Assembly: GCA_035291645.1 (NCBI GenBank)
Contig: DATDRQ010000304.1
Location: 1 to 10,745, forward strand
From: DATDRQ01 sp035291645
Lineage (GTDB): Bacteria > Chloroflexota > Anaerolineae > Anaerolineales > UBA4823
DNA: 10,745 nt
Direction of reading: 5' to 3'
Positions 6,478 to 10,745 of the stretch are shown in pieces. Position 1 is the stretch's first letter. Each line of letters starts with the position of its first letter. The translations under genes and the position numbers were made by a program. Under the pieces are notes generated by a model that ran no database searches, was not told the origin of the DNA, and was given only the letters and a program-made list of their open reading frames with translations.

Positions 6478-7119
6478 CTAATCTTTCAAGCCATGTTTTT
6501 CCGCAAACTCGACCAGTTCCACCCGGTTCTTGAGGCCCAGCTTGCCGAACAGGCTGGCGCGATGGCCCTCTACGGTGCGCATGCTGATGTATAAGGTTTC
6601 GGCAATCTGGCGGTTGGTAAAACCAGGGATGATGTACCCCATCACTTCAAATTCTCGCGGCGTCAACTGGTCGAGAGCGTCTTTCTTCGAACTTATATTA
6701 GGGCTCAGGTCTTTCAGCAACAACCGGGTGATGGCTGGATGAATGTACATATCCCCCCGTGAGACCGCCTGGATGGCGGCGAGCAATTCATCTTCGGCTG
6801 CCCGCTTGATGAGATAGCCGGACGCCCCGGCCCGGATCGCCTCGCGCAACAGGCTCTCCTCATCGTAAACGGTCAGGATGAGCACCTGTATCTGGGGGTA
6901 TATTCTCCTCAAACGACGGGTCGCTTCGATCCCGTCGATGCCGGGCATGCCGATATCCAGCAGCACGATATCCGGGAGCAGTTCGCCGGTTAAATGCAGG
7001 ACTTCCTCCCCGTTGGACGCTTCTCCAACCACTTCGATGGCTGGTTCATCCTCAAGCACGGCGCGCAGGCCGGCCCGCATCAACCCGTGATCATCCGCGA
7101 TAAGGATCCGTATGGACAA
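6478..7119 (-). CDS. NarL/FixJ-family response regulator, partner of the upstream histidine kinase
   Basis: This 213-residue DNA-binding regulator is expected to be phosphorylated by the kinase encoded directly upstream. The receiver domain (3-120) has the acidic pair Asp9-Asp10, phosphoacceptor Asp55 in LLDIGMPG, Thr83, Tyr102 and Lys105, so it looks fully functional. The LuxR-type helix-turn-helix (about 150-210) starts at LTPRE (152-156) and includes NRQIAETLYISMRTVEGH. The start is taken as the TTG at 7119-7117 because GGAGG (7126-7130) lies exactly 6 bases upstream. A frame start at 7134 would place this ribosome site inside the gene and add MWRCQ, which the family lacks. It overlaps the kinase 3' end by 29 bases, which suggests translational coupling. 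Targets are unknown; the genes downstream are the natural first guess. Confidence 0.92.
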   Translation of the reverse strand: MSIRILIADDHGLMRAGLRAVLEDEPAIEVVGEASNGEEVLHLTGELLPDIVLLDIGMPGIDGIEATRRLRRIYPQIQVLILTVYDEESLLREAIRAGASGYLIKRAAEDELLAAIQAVSRGDMYIHPAITRLLLKDLSPNISSKKDALDQLTPREFEVMGYIIPGFTNRQIAETLYISMRTVEGHRASLFGKLGLKNRVELVEFAEKHGLKD

Positions 7120-9883
7120 CTGGCACCTCCACAATTACAGACGTTCCTTTTCCAGCTGAGCTCTCGATGGTCAGGATCCCTGCGAACATTTCAGCACGTT
7201 CACGCATCCCCACCAGGCCCAGACGTTCTATTCTCTCGAGTAGATCGGTTTCGAAACCGATGCCGTCGTCTTCGATGAATACCCTCACCTTGCCATCACT
7301 CCGTTCCAACAGGATGCCGACGTTGCTGGCGTGCGCGTGGCGCACCACGTTGGTCAGGGCCTCCTGCACAATCCGGTACAGGGCCGTCTCTAAATCCTTC
7401 GACAGGCGTTCGCCCTCGAAGCCTACCGCCTTGAATTGGACAGACAGCCATTCGGAATGCATGTTGTAGGCAAATTGTTCCAGGGCAGCGACTAACCCAA
7501 GGCGATCCAGGGCGACCGGTCTCAGGTCCATAGCCAGGCGATGCAGTTCTTCCAGCACGCTGTCAGCCACGCCTTTCAAGTCCAGCAGCCGCTGGCGCAC
7601 GTGCTGGGGGCAATCCGGATCGGATTCCAGCTTTCCTAAGCTGAGTTTCATCGAAGAGAGCGCCTGTCCGGCTTCGTCGTGCAGTTCACGTGCGATGTTG
7701 TAGCGTTCATTTTCCTGGATCTCCACCAATTTGCGGGCCAGGGATTGCAGCCTTTCGCTGCTGGCGCGCACCTGCTCGAACAACCAGGCGTTCTGGATCG
7801 CCACCGCGGCCTGACCGACCAGGGCTTCGGCCCACTGGATCTGTTCCGGGACGAAAGGCTCTTCCCCTGCTTTGCCAAACTCCACCAGGCCGATGATTTT
7901 CTCGCTGGCAATGATCGGCACGACCAGCCAACCGCGAATATGCCCATTGTGAGTTGGGTGGTCCGAGATTGGGTTGATATCCGTGTTGGGGATGAAAAGG
8001 CTTCTCCGGTCAGAATTCAGGCGCCGGATGACGGAGTCCGTCATGCCGGTGATCGGGAAAGTGGGGATGAGCTCTACATCCGCCCATTCCCCGAATCCGC
8101 GCAGAGCGCGCACGACCAGGCGGGTCTCATCCTCTAACAGGGTAACGCCAGCCGTATCAGAATGAATGATTCCGTGGATATGATCCAGGAGCGTATCGAA
8201 CACATGCTCCAGGTCTAAAGTCTGCGTGAGCGCCTGGGCAGCGGCGCTCAAGGTCTCGGCGACCTGGCGGGCGGTCGATTCGGCATTATAGACCTGGGCG
8301 TTATGGAGCGCCAGCGCGGCGGGCGCGGTGAAGGCGATTAATTGTTCAACCGCGTCCTGGGTGAAAGCCTCTGGGAACTCGCTGGTCAGCTCGATGATGC
8401 CGGTGACTGCCCCGTCGATGATGAGAGGAGCGGCGACATAGGCGCGCACCCATTCCATACCTGCGTTCGCTCGCCAGTCGATGTGATCGGTCACCGAATC
8501 GAAAATCGCCGGCTGGAACGTCGAGCACACCTGCTGGAGCAGCGGGTAGTCGTCCAGGTTGTACGATTCTTGAATAGAAGGTATTCCCTGGGGGTAATCT
8601 TCAAAACCGAGGCAGCTGGCGACCTGCAAGGTCTTCCCCTCCACTAAAACGATGTCGGCCCCCTGGAAGGGGATCGCTTTCCGAATTTGCTCCAATACCG
8701 AACACAGCACCTGGTCGAGCTTCAGGCTGGTGTTCAGCGCGATGGTGGCCTGCACCAGTCCTTCCGCCAGCTCTCGTTGCCTGTGCTCGGCTTTGGTCAG
8801 CTCGCGCAGGTCCTGGTTCTGGTGTTCCAATTGAAGCTCGGCGCGTTTGCGTTCGCTGACGTCTATCAGGCTGAGAACCAGACCCTCTACTTTCCCATCC
8901 GTTTCTTTCACGGGCTGCAGGTTCCAATCCCAATACGTTACTCCCCGTTCAGGGAATTCGGGATTCTCGAATGGTTTCTCAAGGACCGAGAAAGGTTCAC
9001 CCGTCTCCGCCACCCGCCGGAAGATAACCTGGTTTTCCTCGTGTGGATACAAATCGAAGTGGTTCCTGCCGATGAAAAACTCCGGAGGATGCCCGCCAGA
9101 CCTGGCATACGTATCGTTGACCCGGATAAAGTTAAAATCCCGGTCCATGTAGGCGATCAGCGTATCGATGCTTGAAAAAAACCTTTCTAACAGCTCATTG
9201 GTGCGGATGAGTTCTTTTTCAGCCCGTCTCCGCCGGGTGATGTCCTGGTTGACGACAATCGCTCCCTGGATAGCTGCTTTTTCGTCTACGATCGGCACCG
9301 CGGAGTTCAGAATGATCTTGTGGGCGCCGTCGAAGCTTTCGATTTCGACTTCTTCGTTTAGCGAGGTCTCCCCGTGGGAAATCGCCCTGGCAGCCGCCCA
9401 CTGCTCGGGTTCGATGCGCACCCCCGTATCTGCCCACCACCCCTTATATTCGCCATACTGTTCGATACCTACGTAGCGGGCGCCTCCCCAGATTTGCCGG
9501 GTTGCCGGGTTGCCGTGGATGATCTGGCCATTCTTATCGGTTATCCAGACGCCGACCGGCAACGATTCCAGTATTCTCCTCAAAAGCGATTCACTGGCCC
9601 GTAATGCGCCTTCTGCCCGATCCCTTTCTTCGATTTCCTTTATGAGCGGTTTTAATTGGATGAAATACAATCCGGGCAGGATAAGCGAAAGCATGATGAT
9701 CCCATCCAGCAGCGTTTCAGCCGCGTAATCTGGAATATTCAGGAAATACAGGATTATCATGGCAACCATCTCGGCCAGGAAGATCAGAAGCGCCAGGATG
9801 GCTAAGAAGCGTGAAGGGGGAGGATGGCTGATCGGCTGAGATAATCCAGATGATTCTTCGACCCGGCCTGGGTTTGTGGACAT
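7091..9883 (-). CDS. Membrane-anchored sensor histidine kinase (2 TM, 2 PAS, 2 GAF, HisKA_3, HATPase)
   Basis: This 930-residue sensor kinase phosphorylates the adjacent NarL-type regulator. Two membrane helices (about 26-48 and 58-78) leave only about 10 residues outside, so sensing is probably cytoplasmic or within the membrane. PAS1 spans about 97-220 (RILESLPVGVWITDKNG, ending in DITRRRRAEKEL) and PAS2 about 228-348 (ending in DVSERKRAEL). A coiled linker follows, then GAF1 (about 385-530) and GAF2 (about 555-700). The NarX/DegS-like dimerisation domain (HisKA_3, about 725-790) has phosphoacceptor His735 in RELHDEAGQ. The ATPase domain has the N box EALTNVVRHAHAS (841-853), DDGIGF (872-877), GLVGMRERAE (889-898) and GKGT (911-914). 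All catalytic motifs are intact. The ATG at 9883 is preceded by GAGGG four bases away. No heme or Fe-S cysteine pattern is evident, so the ligand is unknown. Confidence 0.93.
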   Translation of the reverse strand: MSTNPGRVEESSGLSQPISHPPPSRFLAILALLIFLAEMVAMIILYFLNIPDYAAETLLDGIIMLSLILPGLYFIQLKPLIKEIEERDRAEGALRASESLLRRILESLPVGVWITDKNGQIIHGNPATRQIWGGARYVGIEQYGEYKGWWADTGVRIEPEQWAAARAISHGETSLNEEVEIESFDGAHKIILNSAVPIVDEKAAIQGAIVVNQDITRRRRAEKELIRTNELLERFFSSIDTLIAYMDRDFNFIRVNDTYARSGGHPPEFFIGRNHFDLYPHEENQVIFRRVAETGEPFSVLEKPFENPEFPERGVTYWDWNLQPVKETDGKVEGLVLSLIDVSERKRAELQLEHQNQDLRELTKAEHRQRELAEGLVQATIALNTSLKLDQVLCSVLEQIRKAIPFQGADIVLVEGKTLQVASCLGFEDYPQGIPSIQESYNLDDYPLLQQVCSTFQPAIFDSVTDHIDWRANAGMEWVRAYVAAPLIIDGAVTGIIELTSEFPEAFTQDAVEQLIAFTAPAALALHNAQVYNAESTARQVAETLSAAAQALTQTLDLEHVFDTLLDHIHGIIHSDTAGVTLLEDETRLVVRALRGFGEWADVELIPTFPITGMTDSVIRRLNSDRRSLFIPNTDINPISDHPTHNGHIRGWLVVPIIASEKIIGLVEFGKAGEEPFVPEQIQWAEALVGQAAVAIQNAWLFEQVRASSERLQSLARKLVEIQENERYNIARELHDEAGQALSSMKLSLGKLESDPDCPQHVRQRLLDLKGVADSVLEELHRLAMDLRPVALDRLGLVAALEQFAYNMHSEWLSVQFKAVGFEGERLSKDLETALYRIVQEALTNVVRHAHASNVGILLERSDGKVRVFIEDDGIGFETDLLERIERLGLVGMRERAEMFAGILTIESSAGKGTSVIVEVPVVHTDPYRG
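7126..7130 (-). promoter_or_regulatory. Ribosome binding site deciding the TTG start of the response regulator
   Basis: GGAGG in the minus reading, 6 bases before TTG (7119-7117), lies inside the last codons of the kinase gene. Its position favours the TTG start and reinitiation by ribosomes finishing the kinase. Confidence 0.75.
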
Positions 9884-9887
9884 ATTG

Positions 9888-9909
9888 CCCTCTTCTCTTT
9901 AGAATAATA
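9888..9909 (-). promoter_or_regulatory. Kinase ribosome site and possible near promoter (-10 TATTAT)
   Basis: GAGGG (9888-9892) precedes the kinase ATG by 4 bases. TATTAT (9904-9909, minus reading) resembles a -10 box. The best -35 match, ATGACT, overlaps the terminator stem at a 19-base spacing, which is longer than ideal. If active, this promoter would let the kinase operon be transcribed independently of the terminator just upstream. Confidence 0.3.
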
Positions 9910-9920
9910 GACTACCCTAC

Positions 9921-9961
9921 AAAGAAAAAGTCATTGCACGGATCAAGCTGGTGCAATGACT
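9921..9961 (-). terminator. Intrinsic terminator between the leader/sRNA region and the kinase gene
   Basis: In the minus reading an 11-bp perfect stem (9961-9951 with 9939-9929), AGTCATTGCAC/GTGCAATGACT, closes an 11-base loop. TTTTTCTTT follows directly, the U-tract overlapping the stem end. This is a convincing Rho-independent terminator for minus-strand transcription. It lies about 230 bases past the sugar kinase stop and only 38 bases before the histidine kinase ATG. It could end the sugar kinase transcript, end a small RNA begun at the promoter near 10115, or work as an attenuator for the kinase operon. Confidence 0.85.
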
Positions 9962-10114
9962 GAGTCGTTCAAACTTGCGATCCAACTTAGCCTTTATCAG
10001 GATCAGAGCTGCGTAAATCCCAACGACCATGGTTATTCAGGGTCTCCCCTCCAGACCGAATCGTATGTTCACTGGCTGACAATAACAATGATGGTGCTTG
10101 TATGCTTTATATTG
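9921..10114 (-). ncRNA. Candidate small RNA or attenuated leader upstream of the kinase operon
   Basis: The stretch is bounded by a good promoter (TTGACT-17-TAAAAT, 10149-10121) and an intrinsic terminator (9961-9921), predicting an RNA of about 190 bases. It contains no recognisable protein. In the minus reading GGTCT-GGAGGGG-AGACC (10057-10041) forms a hairpin presenting a purine-rich Shine-Dalgarno-like loop; the stem extends by TTC/GAA with a two-base bulge. GGATCGCAAG (9983-9974) can pair, with a two-base bulge, with CTTGATCC in the terminator loop (9947-9940), so a loop interaction or alternative fold is possible. No known riboswitch family was recognised. The RNA itself is inferred, not seen. 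Confidence 0.35.
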
Positions 10115-10120
10115 ACAATG

Positions 10121-10149
10121 ATTTTAGCAAGAATGCGATCGTAAGTCAA
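10121..10149 (-). promoter_or_regulatory. Sigma70-type promoter facing the leader and the kinase operon
   Basis: In the minus reading TTGACT (10149-10144) is followed, after exactly 17 bases, by TAAAAT (10126-10121). Each box matches consensus at five of six positions. Transcription should begin near 10114. The -35 box and spacer lie in one copy of a 23-bp tandem repeat whose other copy carries a second TTGACT (10172-10167), so a regulator bound to both copies would contact the promoter. Confidence 0.6.
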
Positions 10150-10174
10150 ATAAGAATACAATCGTAAGTCAAAT
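10129..10174. repeat. 23-bp tandem repeat, two copies, over the leader promoter
   Basis: Copy one is 10129-10151 and copy two 10152-10174; they differ at two of 23 positions. The shared core is ATCGTAAGTCAAAT on the plus strand. The copies abut exactly, and 23 bp is close to two helical turns, so equal faces of DNA would be presented. No third copy is visible on either side. Direct-repeat operator or recent slippage duplication of the -35 region are the two plausible readings. Confidence 0.85.
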
Positions 10175-10190
10175 CACTCTAATGGTTAGG

Positions 10191-10745
10191 TTAACGTCTC
10201 TTCGAGACAAGCGCCTGGATGCTGTCTGGACTGATCTCACCTTCCATCGGTCCGAAGGCAGCCGCGTTCAGGGCCCCAGCGGCCGCAGCCATATTTCCGC
10301 ACTCCTGCGGCGATCTTCCCTCCACCAGCCCGCACAGAAATCCGGCGTCGAAGCAGTCGCCCGCCCCGGTCGGATCGACCTCCTGAACCGGATAGGTTGG
10401 AGTCTCGACCACCCCTTCCCGGGTATATATCGTCGCTCCCTGTTTTCCCCGCTTCAAAACAATCAACTCCAGGTTTGGATTCTCGAAAAGCCGGTCGACC
10501 GATTTATTGGGATCCTCTATTTGAGAAATCAGCCTGAGCTCTGTTTCGCCGGGAAGCAGGATCGCCGAGCGTCGTAATACGGGACCGATGACCTCCATCA
10601 AGTTCCGGTCTCCGAGCAGCTCGGAGCGGATGTTGGGGTCGAAGCTGATGCGGGCCCCGGCCGCGTGGAAGCATTCGACCGCCTTGAAGATCTCCGAGCG
10701 GAAATCGTCGTTTGCCATGAGAGAGCAGCCCATCACGTGGAAGAA
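10191..10745 (-). CDS. PfkB-family carbohydrate kinase, 3' part (5' end outside the window)
   Basis: The frame is open to the window edge and reads FFHVMGCSL into it, as inside a PfkB protein, so the GTG/ATG near 10736 is not taken as a start. About 184 residues of an expected 300-340 are present. FDPNIRSELL is the family's sugar/phosphate-side motif. DPTGAGDCFDAGFLCGL is the PfkB signature with the GAGD anion hole and its catalytic Asp. IVLKRGKQGATIYT is the typical strand before it. Such enzymes phosphorylate sugars such as fructose, ribose or 2-keto-3-deoxygluconate with ATP in the cytoplasm; the substrate cannot be set from this part. The gene ends with TAA at 10193-10191 and no terminator stands directly behind it. 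It is separated from the kinase operon by a 307-bp gap and looks functionally unrelated. Confidence 0.9.
   Translation of the reverse strand, partial: FFHVMGCSLMANDDFRSEIFKAVECFHAAGARISFDPNIRSELLGDRNLMEVIGPVLRRSAILLPGETELRLISQIEDPNKSVDRLFENPNLELIVLKRGKQGATIYTREGVVETPTYPVQEVDPTGAGDCFDAGFLCGLVEGRSPQECGNMAAAAGALNAAAFGPMEGEISPDSIQALVSKRR

Noticed and set aside
9956..10144. A 62-codon plus-strand frame with a hydrophobic C-terminal segment
   Set aside because: It starts inside the terminator stem without a ribosome site and runs against the promoter and repeats of the opposite strand. The hydrophobic run is explained by AT-rich sequence.
10129..10174. CRISPR-like direct repeats
   Set aside because: Only two copies exist, with no spacer between them, so it is a tandem duplication or operator and not an array.

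Overview
The window looks like chromosomal DNA of a free-living bacterium with moderately GC-rich genes and AT-richer gaps. The gene styles suggest a Chloroflexota (Anaerolineae-like) organism: a very large secreted multicopper oxidase with fibronectin type III domains, a PAS/GAF histidine kinase paired with a NarL-type regulator, and a DUF772-type transposase fragment. That taxonomic guess is an inference from style, not from a marker gene. All convincing genes lie on the minus strand, so the biological order runs from high to low coordinates.

Layout in reading order: (1) 10745-10191, the 3' part of a PfkB-family sugar kinase whose start lies outside the window. (2) 10190-9884, a 307-bp gap with a two-copy 23-bp tandem repeat, a good sigma70-type promoter inside it (TTGACT-17-TAAAAT), a structured stretch without a recognised gene, and a clear intrinsic terminator just before the kinase gene. 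This is the layout of a small RNA or an attenuated leader. (3) 9883-7091, a 930-residue membrane-anchored hybrid sensor (2 TM, 2 PAS, 2 GAF, HisKA_3, HATPase) overlapping by 29 bases with (4) 7119-6478, its NarL/FixJ response regulator, which uses a TTG start. (5) 6477-6189, a gap with several inverted repeats and a promoter candidate. (6) 6188-5340, an intact reading frame matching only the N-terminal half of an IS1182-type transposase and ending where the catalytic core should continue. (7) 5235-166, a 1689-residue secreted multicopper oxidase with six N-terminal G-x-G-Y repeats, all four copper motifs and four C-terminal fibronectin type III domains. (8) 165-1, a strong GC-rich hairpin just past the oxidase stop and otherwise nothing recognisable.

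Working model (inference): the kinase and regulator form a translationally coupled two-component system that senses a cytoplasmic or membrane-proximal cue through PAS and GAF domains. It may control the next genes downstream, the transposase-derived protein and the secreted copper oxidase. The oxidase would act outside the membrane on metals such as Mn(II) or Cu(I), or on phenolic substrates, attached through its repeat modules to polymer or cell surface. The least ordinary parts are the leader/sRNA region upstream of the kinase, the DDE-less transposase protein, and the modular architecture of the oxidase.
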